38,964 bases of DNA, from NCBI GenBank assembly GCA_023388335.1, contig JAEWGL010000220.1, positions 1-38,964 on the forward strand, given 5' to 3'. Below, one piece after another: positions 30,963 to 38,643 of the stretch. The translations under genes were made by a program, and so were the position numbers. The notes beneath the pieces are model-generated. The model was not told the DNA's origin, made no database searches, and worked only from the letters and a program-made list of their open reading frames with translations. Every line of letters begins with the position of its first letter. The first letter of the stretch is position 1. The stretch is from Pseudomonadota bacterium (GTDB lineage Bacteria > Pseudomonadota > Gammaproteobacteria > Pseudomonadales > Pseudomonadaceae).

Positions 30963-32552
30963 TCAGGGCTTCACCGAGACCTTGGTGAAGTCCAGCCGGC
31001 CGAACGGACTCACCTGATACCCCTCGACGCCTTGGCGCACCAAGGTGGCGGCGGTCGGGTGGGCCAGTGGCAGCCACAGCGCCTGCTGCTGGATCAGCGC
31101 CTGGGCTTGCTGGTAGAGCCGGCTGCGCACGCTCTGGTCGGTGGTGGTGCGTCCGGCGCTGATCAGCTGGTCGAGGCGGTTGTCGCAGTAGCGGGCGAAG
31201 TTGGTTCCGGACTTGACCGCCGAGCAGGCGAATTGCGGGGTCAGGAAATTGTCCGGGTCGCCGTTGTCGCCGGCCCAGCCCATGAACAGCAGGTCGTGCT
31301 CGCCGGCCTTGGCGCGGCGGATCAGTTCGCCCCACTCGATCACGCGGATCTCGGCCTTGATGCCGATCTTGGCAAGGTCGGCCTGCAGCAACTGCGCGCC
31401 GAGGTTGGGGTTGGGGTTGAGCAGGCTGCCCGAAGGGCGGGTCCAGATGGTGGTGCCAAAGCCGTCGGGCACGCCGGCCTTGGCCAGCAGGGCCTGGGCC
31501 TTTTTCAGGTCGGTGGGGTAACCGGGCAGGTCCTTGGCGTAGCTCCAGGTATTGGGCGGATATGGGCCGTTGGCCGCGGTGCCGGTGTCTTCGAACACGG
31601 CCTTGAGGTAGCTCGGCTTGTCGAAAGCCAGGTTGATCGCCTGGCGCACTTCAGGCTTGTCCAGCGGCGGATGCTGGCTGTTGATGGCGACGAAAGCGGT
31701 CATGAAGGCAGGGGTACTTTCCACCTTCAGTGTGCTGTCCTTGCCCGCCTCGGCGATGTCCAGGGGCTTGGGCGAGAGTGCGATCTGGCACTCATTGCGC
31801 TTGAGTTTCTGCAGGCGCACGTTGGCGTCCGGGGTGATCGCATAGATGAGGGGGTCTACCGCGGGCTTGCCAGCAAAATAATCCGCGTTGGCCCGATAGC
31901 GCACCACGGCATCCTTCTGGAAGCGTTGGAACACGAACGGACCGGTGCCGATCGGCTGCTGGTTGAGCTTCTCCGGGGTGCCGGCCTTGAGCAGCTTGTC
32001 GGCATACTCGGCGGAGTAGATCGAGGCGAAGCCCATGCTCAAGGTCGCAAGGAACGTGGCGTCGGGGTGACTCAGGATAAAGCGCACGCTCTGCGGATCC
32101 GGCGCCTCGATCGATTTGATCAGGCTCGGCAGCTGCAGGGATTGGGCGTGCGGATAGCCGCTTTGGGCGACCTTGTGCCAGGCGTGGGCGGGGTAGAGCA
32201 TGCGTTGGAAGCTGAACAGCACGTCATCGGCGTTCAGGGGGCGGCTCGGCTTGAAGTACGGCGTGGTATGGAACTTGACCTCGGACCGCAGCTTGAAGTC
32301 GTAGACCAGGCCATCGGCGGACACCGACCAGCCCTCGGCCAGGCTGGGCACGACCTTGCCCTGGCCGGCATCGAACTCGACCAGGCGGTTCATCAGCACG
32401 TCTGCCGAAGCGTTGGTGGTGGTCAGCGAATTGTACTGGACCACGTCGAAGCCCTCGGGGCTGGCCTCGGTGCAGACGCTCAACGGGCCGGCCAGGGCCG
32501 CCGCCGATGCGAACAGGGAGGTGAACAACAGGGGGAGGGCGGCAGCGCGCAT
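30963..32552 (-). CDS. Periplasmic peptide-type ABC substrate-binding protein (DppA-like)
   Basis: 529-residue solute-binding protein of the SBP_bac_5 family. Signal peptide: basic start MRAA, hydrophobic run to AAALAG, then the mature PLSVCTEASPEGFDV, typical of DppA relatives. Further marks are PSLAEGWSVSADGLVYDFKLR, FKPSRPLNADDVLFSFQRM and NLAFDKPSYLKAVFEDTG. The ATG at 32550-32552 has AAGGAG six bases upstream; the longer open frame is not supported. No permease or ATPase genes lie beside it, so it probably serves transporter components elsewhere. A dipeptide ligand is a family-level guess. Confidence 0.9.
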   Translation of the reverse strand: MRAAALPLLFTSLFASAAALAGPLSVCTEASPEGFDVVQYNSLTTTNASADVLMNRLVEFDAGQGKVVPSLAEGWSVSADGLVYDFKLRSEVKFHTTPYFKPSRPLNADDVLFSFQRMLYPAHAWHKVAQSGYPHAQSLQLPSLIKSIEAPDPQSVRFILSHPDATFLATLSMGFASIYSAEYADKLLKAGTPEKLNQQPIGTGPFVFQRFQKDAVVRYRANADYFAGKPAVDPLIYAITPDANVRLQKLKRNECQIALSPKPLDIAEAGKDSTLKVESTPAFMTAFVAINSQHPPLDKPEVRQAINLAFDKPSYLKAVFEDTGTAANGPYPPNTWSYAKDLPGYPTDLKKAQALLAKAGVPDGFGTTIWTRPSGSLLNPNPNLGAQLLQADLAKIGIKAEIRVIEWGELIRRAKAGEHDLLFMGWAGDNGDPDNFLTPQFACSAVKSGTNFARYCDNRLDQLISAGRTTTDQSVRSRLYQQAQALIQQQALWLPLAHPTAATLVRQGVEGYQVSPFGRLDFTKVSVKP

Positions 32553-32737
32553 GGTGGCTCCTTGGCTGATCGATGGCCCATCTGCCGACGCAGTCTGGAA
32601 ACGTCCTACCCTAGTGCGCTCGCCGGCAAATGACCACACCCTTTTTTACAAATCCAGCGACGAGCGGTCGACAGCCCGGCAGCCTTGTCGCTATGCTGGC
32701 CGCGTGCATTCTGCCTGCGGGAAAAACACATCTTCTG

Positions 32738-32766
32738 TTGTTGTGGCGTAGTCTTTCTGGTATAAA
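32738..32766 (+). promoter_or_regulatory. Promoter of rpmB-rpmG
   Basis: TTGTTG (32738-32743), a 17-base spacer and TATAAA (32761-32766). A start near 32773 gives an untranslated leader of about 140 bases. Confidence 0.6.
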
Positions 32767-32869
32767 GCAGCGCTCTTTTCTAGGGGCTCGGCCTGTCGCT
32801 TTTGCGAACCCGGTCGATAAGACCCCCGGAAACACGGCGCCTAGCGCCATAGACTGAGAGATTAAGCGG

Positions 32870-32888
32870 CCAACCCATGCCGGGTTGG
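32870..32888 (+). promoter_or_regulatory. Hairpin in the rpmB leader
   Basis: CCAACCC (32870-32876) pairs perfectly with GGGTTGG (32882-32888) around ATGCC, 25 bases before the rpmB start. It might be an autoregulatory site for a ribosomal protein; nothing known is matched. Confidence 0.4.
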
Positions 32889-32913
32889 GCATGTGGTTTT
32901 AGAGGGCTGAGGC

Positions 32914-33150
32914 ATGTCGAGAGTCTGTCAAGTTACCGGTAAGGGTCCGGTAACCGGGAACAACATTTCCCACGCAAACAACAAAACCCGTCGTCGTTTC
33001 CTGCCGAACCTGCAGCATCATCGCTTCTGGGTCGAGTCCGAGAAGCGTTTCGTGCGTCTGCGCGTTTCCGCCAAGGGCATGCGTATCATCGACAAGCGCG
33101 GCATCGATGCTGTATTGGTCGAAGTTCGCCGTAACGGCGTCAAGGTTTAA
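32914..33150 (+). CDS. rpmB: 50S ribosomal protein L28 (bL28)
   Basis: 78-residue ribosomal protein: MSRVCQVTGKGPVTGNNISH is the classic start, followed by NKTRRRFLPNLQ and a basic body ending GVKV. Only one cysteine (C5) is present, so this is the zinc-free type. The ATG at 32914 follows GAGGGCTGAGG. It forms an operon with rpmG, eleven bases on. Confidence 0.98.
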   Translation: MSRVCQVTGKGPVTGNNISHANNKTRRRFLPNLQHHRFWVESEKRFVRLRVSAKGMRIIDKRGIDAVLVEVRRNGVKV

Positions 33151-33161
33151 GGGAGACCATC

Positions 33162-33317
33162 ATGCGTGAATTGATCCGTCTGGTATCGAGTGCTGGCACT
33201 GGCCATTTCTACACTACCGACAAGAACAAGCGCACTACTCCGGACAAGATCGAGATCAAGAAGTACGATCCGGTCGTCCGTAAGCACGTGACCTACAAGG
33301 AAGCCAAGATCAAGTAA
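33162..33317 (+). CDS. rpmG: 50S ribosomal protein L33 (bL33)
   Basis: 51-residue ribosomal protein: MRELIRLVSSAGTGHFYTTD, then KNKRTTPDKIEIKKYDPVVRKHV. It has no cysteines, so it is the zinc-independent form. GGGAGA precedes the ATG at 33162. A terminator follows directly. Confidence 0.98.
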   Translation: MRELIRLVSSAGTGHFYTTDKNKRTTPDKIEIKKYDPVVRKHVTYKEAKIK

Positions 33318-33332
33318 TTTGATCGGCAACCG

Positions 33333-33368
33333 AAAAAAACCCGCCTCTCTTGGGAGGCGGGTTTTTTT
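33333..33368. terminator. Terminator after rpmG, likely bidirectional
   Basis: CCCGCCTC (33340-33347) / GAGGCGGG (33354-33361) around TCTTGG, flanked by A7 and T7, so it gives a U-tract in both directions: for rpmG (+) and for the small gene ending at 33403 (-). Its inner 16 bases recur at 20107-20122. Confidence 0.95.
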
Positions 33369-33402
33369 ATGGGCGCACTAAAGCTCGTGGGTCCAACCCG
33401 GC

Positions 33403-33606
33403 TCAACCGAAGCGAAAGCCCTGGATCACTTCCTCATCGTCCGTGACCAAGGTAATGCGCTGCATGTCATGCTCGCGGGTCATGAGCTCGTGGGGGCCGG
33501 CGACGCGCAGGCGTCCGGTCAGTTCGGTGATCCTGGCCTTGACGCTCGGCTCGTACGGGGTGCCGATCAGGGGTTGCAGGGTTTGCAGGACTTCTTCATT
33601 GGTCAT
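33403..33606 (-). CDS. Small protein, possibly peptidase-inhibitor I78-like
   Basis: 67-residue protein starting at the ATG 33604-33606, with AAGGA eight bases upstream; an upstream extension of the frame is not supported. It has no signal peptide. The pattern LTGRLRVAGPHELMTREHDMQRITLVTDDEEVIQGFRFG in outline recalls I78-type inhibitors, in which an Arg-Val/Pro-Gly stretch, a Thr and a DxxG-x-I-x4-G ending recur. That resemblance is by eye and weak; the usual periplasmic signal and final cysteine are absent. It ends near the rpmG terminator, downstream of the cupin gene on the same strand. Confidence 0.65.
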   Translation of the reverse strand: MTNEEVLQTLQPLIGTPYEPSVKARITELTGRLRVAGPHELMTREHDMQRITLVTDDEEVIQGFRFG

Positions 33607-33689
33607 GGCGTGATTCCTTTCTCGTTGAGCGAGTGTCCGAATGGGCCGGATCATCCTCTTGCAAGCCTGCCCTGCTCCTGCGGTACCTA

Positions 33690-34049
33690 TTACTTGTGCT
33701 CGAACATCACATAGATCTTGCGGCAAGGTTCCAGCACTTCCCAGGTGCCCTTGAAGCCCGCCGGGATGACGAAGCGATCGCCGCTGCGCAGCGTCTTGGC
33801 GGCACCCGCCTCATCGCGCAGCACTGAAACGCCCTGGACGATCTCGCAGTACTCGTGTTCGGTGTAGTTCACTGCCCATTGCCCGACCGCGCCTTCCCAG
33901 ACGCCCGCCGCGAATTGTCCACATGGGCTGGCATAGTGGTTGTAGACCACCTGGTCCGGGTCGCCCTTGAGTATCTTTTCGGCTGCGGGACGGTAGCGTT
34001 CAGCCTCGGTGAGGGCCTGGGCAAAGTCTATTATGGTGTCGATGCTCAT
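33690..34049 (-). CDS. Cupin-fold protein (DUF861/cupin_3 type)
   Basis: 119-residue single-domain cupin. Core motifs are GQFAAGVWEGAVGQWAVNYTEHEYCEIVQG, LRDEAGAAKTLRSGDRFVIPAGFKGTWEV and a final KIYVMFE. The His/Glu of the first motif (EHEYCE) fit a cupin metal site, but the second usual His is not obvious. The start ATG (34047-34049) is chosen because the family begins with a helix like IDTIIDFAQAL. It is divergent from the kauB-like gene, sharing its 194-base gap, and may be functionally linked to it; no reaction can be assigned. Confidence 0.8.
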   Translation of the reverse strand: MSIDTIIDFAQALTEAERYRPAAEKILKGDPDQVVYNHYASPCGQFAAGVWEGAVGQWAVNYTEHEYCEIVQGVSVLRDEAGAAKTLRSGDRFVIPAGFKGTWEVLEPCRKIYVMFEHK

Positions 34050-34090
34050 GGTGTGTCCGCTTTCGTTGTTTAATAAAATGCACATGAGTA

Positions 34091-34187
34091 GGCTTTTAAG
34101 CCGTTTGTGTCAAATATATTGATAGTTGAAACCGGGTGGTTTAGGGTGACGGTTGCCCGCGCGCCCGACGCCCGGCCAGAATTTCTG
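34091..34187. promoter_or_regulatory. Divergent control region of cupin and aldehyde dehydrogenase
   Basis: Within the gap 34050-34243, GGCTT-TT-AAGCC (34091-34102) is a short hairpin next to an AT-rich stretch, and CAGAA-T-TTCTG (34177-34187) is a perfect odd palindrome, either of which could be an operator. Both are short and unmatched to any known site I can name. Confidence 0.3.
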
Positions 34188-34243
34188 ACAGCGCCCGTGA
34201 GTCCTCAGTGCGGCGTTGCACCTTTACAAGAGAGGAGTTTCGT

Positions 34244-35737
34244 ATGACCACCCTGACGCGTGCGGACTGGGAACAGCGTGCCCAACAATTGAACATCGAA
34301 GGCCGGGCCTTCATCAATGGCGAATACACCGCCGCCGCCTCGGGCGAAACCTTCGAGTGCATCAGCCCGGTCGACGGTCGCCTGCTGGCCAAGGTGGCCA
34401 GCTGTGACACTGCCGACGCCCAGCGCGCCGTGGAAAACGCCCGTGCTACCTTCGCCTCCGGCGTCTGGTCGCGCCTGGCCCCGGCCAAGCGCAAGGCCGT
34501 GCTGATCCGCTTCGCCAGCCTCATGCGCCAGAATGTCGAAGAGCTGGCGCTGCTGGAAACCCTGGACATGGGCAAGCCGATCAGTGACTCCTCGAGCATC
34601 GACGTGCCTGGTGCCGCCCAGGCCCTGAGCTGGAACGCCGAGGCGATCGACAAAGTCTACGACGAAGTCGCGCCAACCCCGCACGACCAGCTTGGCCTGG
34701 TAACGCGCGAGCCGGTGGGGGTGGTCGCGGCCATCGTGCCGTGGAACTTCCCGCTGCTGATGGCCTGCTGGAAACTCGGCCCGGCGCTGGCAACCGGTAA
34801 CTCGGTGGTGCTCAAGCCGTCCGAAAAGTCGCCGCTGACCGCCATCCGCATCGCTCAGCTGGCCATCGAGGCCGGTATCCCGGCTGGCGTGCTCAACGTG
34901 CTGCCAGGCTACGGTCATACCGTCGGCAAGGCCCTGGCCCTGCACATGGACGTCGACACCCTGGTGTTCACCGGCTCGACCAAGATCGCCAAACAGCTGA
35001 TGGTCTATGCGGGCGAGTCGAACATGAAGCGTGTCTGGCTGGAAGCCGGTGGCAAGAGTCCGAACATCGTCTTCGCCGACGCCCCAGACCTTTCGGCCGC
35101 CGCCGAAGCCGCCGCCAGCGCCATCGCCTTCAACCAGGGCGAAGTCTGCACCGCCGGCTCGCGCCTGCTGGTCGAGCGCTCGATCAAGGACCAGTTCCTG
35201 CCGATGGTGGTCGAGGCCCTCAAGGCCTGGAAGCCCGGCAACCCGCTGGACCCGGCCACCACCGTCGGTGCCCTGGTCGACACTCAGCAGATGAACACCG
35301 TGCTGTCCTATATCGAGGCCGGCCACAACGACGGTGCCACGCTGCTGATCGGTGGCAAGCGCACCCTGGAGGAAACCGGCGGCACCTACGTCGAGCCGAC
35401 CATCTTCGACGGCGTGAACAACGCCATGAAGATCGCCCAGGAAGAAATCTTCGGGCCGGTGCTGTCGGTACTGACCTTCGACACGGCCGAAGAAGCCATC
35501 GCCATCGCCAACGATACCCCTTATGGCCTGGCCGCGGGTGTGTGGACCGCCGATATCTCCAAGGCCCACCTGACCGCCCGCGCCCTGCGTGCCGGCAGCG
35601 TATGGGTCAACCAGTACGATGGCGGCGACATGACTGCGCCGTTCGGTGGTTTCAAGCAGTCGGGCAACGGCCGTGACAAGTCGCTGCACGCGCTGGACAA
35701 GTACACCGAGCTCAAGGCCACCTGGATCAAGCTGTAA
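34244..35737 (+). CDS. kauB: Aldehyde dehydrogenase, KauB/PauC type
   Basis: NAD(P)-dependent aldehyde dehydrogenase, 497 residues from the ATG at 34244 (AGGAG seven bases upstream). Catalytic set: N168 (VPWNFP), K191 (KPSEKSP), E267 (WLEAGGKSP) and nucleophile C302 (NQGEVCTAG); the coenzyme loop GSTKIA is at about 244-249. In P. aeruginosa the enzyme at this position after rpmB-rpmG oxidises 4-guanidinobutyraldehyde and gamma-glutamyl aldehydes in arginine and polyamine catabolism, so the symbol is based on similarity and position. It is 14 kb from the polyamine cassette and could supply its missing oxidation step. The substrate itself is an inference. Confidence 0.85.
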   Translation: MTTLTRADWEQRAQQLNIEGRAFINGEYTAAASGETFECISPVDGRLLAKVASCDTADAQRAVENARATFASGVWSRLAPAKRKAVLIRFASLMRQNVEELALLETLDMGKPISDSSSIDVPGAAQALSWNAEAIDKVYDEVAPTPHDQLGLVTREPVGVVAAIVPWNFPLLMACWKLGPALATGNSVVLKPSEKSPLTAIRIAQLAIEAGIPAGVLNVLPGYGHTVGKALALHMDVDTLVFTGSTKIAKQLMVYAGESNMKRVWLEAGGKSPNIVFADAPDLSAAAEAAASAIAFNQGEVCTAGSRLLVERSIKDQFLPMVVEALKAWKPGNPLDPATTVGALVDTQQMNTVLSYIEAGHNDGATLLIGGKRTLEETGGTYVEPTIFDGVNNAMKIAQEEIFGPVLSVLTFDTAEEAIAIANDTPYGLAAGVWTADISKAHLTARALRAGSVWVNQYDGGDMTAPFGGFKQSGNGRDKSLHALDKYTELKATWIKL

Positions 35738-35760
35738 CGCCTGATCGGCGAGGGCTGATA

Positions 35761-35800
35761 CAGCCGGGCCGGCATCTGCCGTCCCGGCTGTTTCGTTTCT
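35761..35800 (+). terminator. Rho-independent terminator after kauB
   Basis: CAGCCGGG (35761-35768) / CCCGGCTG (35783-35790) with a nested CGGCA/TGCCG stem, then TTTCGTTTCT. It lies between the kauB stop and the MFS gene, so the latter probably has its own promoter or is reached by read-through. Confidence 0.85.
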
Positions 35801-35825
35801 GCTGCGCAAGGTCTGGGAGGCTTTG

Positions 35826-36965
35826 ATGCGTTGGGCAACCTATTTTGCCGTGCTGGCCTCGGTGCTCAGTGTCGGCCTCGCGTTGGGCGTGAGCATGCCG
35901 CTGGTGTCCTTGCGCCTGGAGAACTGGGGCTATGGCAGCTTTGCCATCGGCGTGATGGCTGCCATGCCGGCCATCGGTGTGCTTCTTGGCGCCAGCCTCG
36001 CCAGCCGCCTGGCCGGTTGGATCGGCGTGCCCACTGCCATGCGCGTCTGCCTGTGGGCGGGGGCACTGTCGATCGGGCTGCTGGCACTGCTGCCCAGCTA
36101 CCCGCTGTGGTTGCTGCTGCGCCTGCTGATCGGCATGGCCCTGACGGTGGTGTTCATCCTCGGCGAAAGCTGGATCAACCAGTTGGTGGTAGAGCACTGG
36201 CGGGGTCGCCTGGTGGCGCTGTATGGCAGCAGCTACGCGCTGAGCCAACTGGCCGGCCCGCTGGTGCTGGGTGTGCTGGGCTCGGACGATGACTTCGGTT
36301 TCTGGGCCGCGACCGGCCTGTTGATCTGCGCGCCAATACTGCTGTTGGGCCGCGGCGGCGCGCCAAGCACCGAGGCCTGCAGCGTGACCCTGGGCGACCT
36401 GGTGGGCTTCTGCCGGCGCCTGCCCGTGATTGCCTGGGCCATTGCCCTGTTTGCCGCGTTCGAGGCGATGATCCTGACGTTGTTGCCGGTGTACTGCTTG
36501 CAGCAGGGTTTTACCACAGAGCTGGCGCTGTTCATGGTCAGCACCGTGGTGGTCGGTGATGCCGTGCTGCAGTTGCCCATTGGCGCCTTGGCCGACCGCA
36601 TGTCACGGCGCACGCTGTTCAGTGGCTGCGCGCTGACCTTGCTGTGTTCCAGCCTGATGATTCCACTGCTGCTGCATACGGCTGCCATCTGGCCATTGTG
36701 GGTGCTGTTTGGCGCCAGTGCCGGAGGCTTGTTCACCTTGTCGCTGGTGCTGATTGGCGAGCGTTACCGGGATGATGCGCTGGTGCGTGCCAATGCCCAC
36801 GTCGCCCAGCTCTGGGGCATCGGCTGCCTGCTTGGCCCGCTGCTGGCCGGGGCTGGCAGCCAGTGGATCAGCGGGCATGCCTTGCCGCTGCTGATGGCGG
36901 CGGGGGCGTTTGGGCTGGTGCTGCTGACCCGCCGCCGCGATGCGTTCGAGCCAGCGGCGACTTGA
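35826..36965 (+). CDS. MFS transporter
   Basis: 379-residue major facilitator with about twelve hydrophobic segments in two halves. The MFS loop signature appears in the second half as GALADRMSRRTLFSG and in the first as LASRLAGWIGVPTAMR. It looks like the YcaD-type branch of simple MFS permeases. The ATG at 35826 follows GGGAGG by five bases; a TTG three bases earlier is an alternative. It follows kauB across a terminator. The substrate is unknown; linkage to aldehyde or amine metabolism is only positional. Confidence 0.88.
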   Translation: MRWATYFAVLASVLSVGLALGVSMPLVSLRLENWGYGSFAIGVMAAMPAIGVLLGASLASRLAGWIGVPTAMRVCLWAGALSIGLLALLPSYPLWLLLRLLIGMALTVVFILGESWINQLVVEHWRGRLVALYGSSYALSQLAGPLVLGVLGSDDDFGFWAATGLLICAPILLLGRGGAPSTEACSVTLGDLVGFCRRLPVIAWAIALFAAFEAMILTLLPVYCLQQGFTTELALFMVSTVVVGDAVLQLPIGALADRMSRRTLFSGCALTLLCSSLMIPLLLHTAAIWPLWVLFGASAGGLFTLSLVLIGERYRDDALVRANAHVAQLWGIGCLLGPLLAGAGSQWISGHALPLLMAAGAFGLVLLTRRRDAFEPAAT

Positions 36966-37006
36966 TTCATCGAGCACCGCGAGGCTGCTCGCCCATTGCT
37001 GTATTC

Positions 37007-37032
37007 GTAGGCGCGGGCAAGCCCGCGCCTAC
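37007..37032. repeat. Perfect 12-bp inverted repeat over the end of the phospholipase-D gene
   Basis: GTAGGCGCGGGC (37007-37018) and GCCCGCGCCTAC (37021-37032) around AA. Its second arm includes the last codons and stop (37029-37031) of the minus-strand gene, and it lies between two convergent genes. It is a short GC-rich element resembling extragenic palindromes; it lacks a T-run on either strand. Confidence 0.6.
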
Positions 37033-38627
37033 AACATCTTCTCCAGCCCGACCGCCTTGCTCACCCAGGCATTGAACCGCCGCCACAGTCCGCCAGGCTC
37101 GGTAGTCAGGGTATGTATCCGCTCATTGTCCTCGGTCACCCACACCAGCTTGTCGTCCACCAACCTGGGTTGGTAGCTCAAGGCGGGGGCCATGCCCTGG
37201 ATGGCCAGGTCGCGGGTGTACTCGGACAACTCCGGGCTGTCGACCAGCACGCCGACCTCGGTATTCCACAGCACCGAACGCGGGTCGAAGTTGAACGAGC
37301 CGATGAAGGTCTTGCGGCGGTCGAAGACGATCGCCTTGCTGTGCAGGCTGGAATCGGAGCTGCCCTGGAAGCTCAGGTTGCCAGCACTGGGGTCGCCCGG
37401 TTGGCGGCGCAATTCGAACAACTGCACGCCATGTTCCAGCAGCGCCCGGCGATAGGGGGCATAGCCACCGTGTACCGCAGGCACGTCAGTGGCTTCCAGG
37501 GAATTGGTCAGCAGCTTGATCGATATCCCGGCGTCAGCATGGCGGGTCAAGTACAGCAAGCCCGACTCGCCAGGCACGAAGTACGCCGACACCAGGATCA
37601 ACTCGTGACGGACGTTGTTCAGATCTGGCGCCAGCTGCTGGGTCATCAGCAGTTGCGGATCGGGTTCGTCGCGGGCCAGCACCTTGCTGGGCGCATCCCA
37701 CAGGGCCTGGCTGTGGGCCCAGATCAGCTCGTTGCGCCACACGTCCAGGCGAGGCTCGGCCTCGTAGGCCATCAAGCGGTCATACAGCGCCTTGCGCTTG
37801 ATTCGCGCCTCGGCTAGCGAGACTTCCAGGCGATGGCGGCTCTGGCGCAGGTCGTTGGCATCCGGTTGATGCCAGAGGAAATCGCCTATCGGCCGGCTCA
37901 GGGAGCTGTTCCAGTACTGGTCGAAGCTGTGTCCCAGCTGCTCGGCCACCGGCCCTACGCCGAGCAGGTCGATGTCGGTGAAATTCAGGTTGGGCTCGGC
38001 ATCGAAGTACTCGTCGCCCAGGTTGCGACCGCCGACGATGGACATGCTGTCGTCCACCACGAACAGCTTGTTGTGCATGCGTCGGTGCTGCCGGGACAGG
38101 TTGAACAACCGGCCCATGGCGCGGGTGACCCCGGTGCTGCGGCCCAAGTGCAGCGGATTGAACACGCGGATGTGGATATTCGGGTGCGCGGCGAGGGTGC
38201 CAATCAGCGTATCGAGCCCGTCGCTGGTGGTGTCGTCAAGCAGGATGCGCACGCGCACGCCGCGGTCGGCGGCGCGCAGCAGCTCATGGACCAAGGCGCG
38301 GGTACTGAGGCCATCGTGCACGATGTAGTACTGCAGGTCGATGCTTGTCTGGGCGTTGCGGATCAGTTCGGCCCGGGCCCGAAACGCTTCGTTGCTGTTG
38401 GGCAGCAGGCGGAAGCCGGAGCGGCCTTCGTATGGCGCCGCCTGGCGCTGCACCGAGCGGCCGAAGGCGGACTCGCTGGCCGGCAGCGCCTGGCTGAGCT
38501 CACGGGGCGTAGTGACGTTGGCGCAGCCGGCAAGGCCGAGCACTGCCACCAGCAGCAGAGGCAAAGCGCGCTGGAGTCTCAAGGGTTGGATCGTCCTGTA
38601 CGGCAAAGGCGTGAGGATATGGACCAC
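37029..38627 (-). CDS. Phospholipase D-family lipoprotein (ClsC/YmdC-like)
   Basis: Membrane-anchored phospholipase-D-superfamily enzyme, probably a cardiolipin synthase type. Two HKD motifs: H185/K187/D192 in MHNKLFVVDD and H429/K431/D436 in LHSKAIVFDR, each followed by a GG/GS segment (IVGGRN, FIGSFNFD). The N-terminus is a lipoprotein signal with lipobox LAGC (C35). From the GTG at 38625-38627 it is 532 residues, but there is no ribosome site. A TTG at 38580-38582 with AGGA eleven bases upstream would give a shorter, typical signal peptide (starting at RLQRALPLLL) and 517 residues; the true start is open. It converges with the MFS gene. Confidence 0.85.
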   Translation of the reverse strand: MVHILTPLPYRTIQPLRLQRALPLLLVAVLGLAGCANVTTPRELSQALPASESAFGRSVQRQAAPYEGRSGFRLLPNSNEAFRARAELIRNAQTSIDLQYYIVHDGLSTRALVHELLRAADRGVRVRILLDDTTSDGLDTLIGTLAAHPNIHIRVFNPLHLGRSTGVTRAMGRLFNLSRQHRRMHNKLFVVDDSMSIVGGRNLGDEYFDAEPNLNFTDIDLLGVGPVAEQLGHSFDQYWNSSLSRPIGDFLWHQPDANDLRQSRHRLEVSLAEARIKRKALYDRLMAYEAEPRLDVWRNELIWAHSQALWDAPSKVLARDEPDPQLLMTQQLAPDLNNVRHELILVSAYFVPGESGLLYLTRHADAGISIKLLTNSLEATDVPAVHGGYAPYRRALLEHGVQLFELRRQPGDPSAGNLSFQGSSDSSLHSKAIVFDRRKTFIGSFNFDPRSVLWNTEVGVLVDSPELSEYTRDLAIQGMAPALSYQPRLVDDKLVWVTEDNERIHTLTTEPGGLWRRFNAWVSKAVGLEKML

Positions 38628-38643
38628 GCGGGGCGCTGCAAAG

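Larger units (their letters stand above)
32553..32913 (+). other. Divergent intergenic region with the rpmB promoter and leader
   Basis: This 361-base gap lies between the binding-protein gene (minus) and rpmB (plus). It holds a likely promoter (32738-32766) and a leader of about 140 bases with two compact stems: GGCGC/GCGCC around CTA (32836-32848), and a seven-bp stem at 32870-32888. I see no protein-coding gene in it. Confidence 0.6.

Noticed and set aside
34141..34165. Possible sigma-54 promoter ahead of kauB (GGGTGACGGTTGC)
   Set aside because: The spacing between the GG and GC is 8 or 9, not the required 10.
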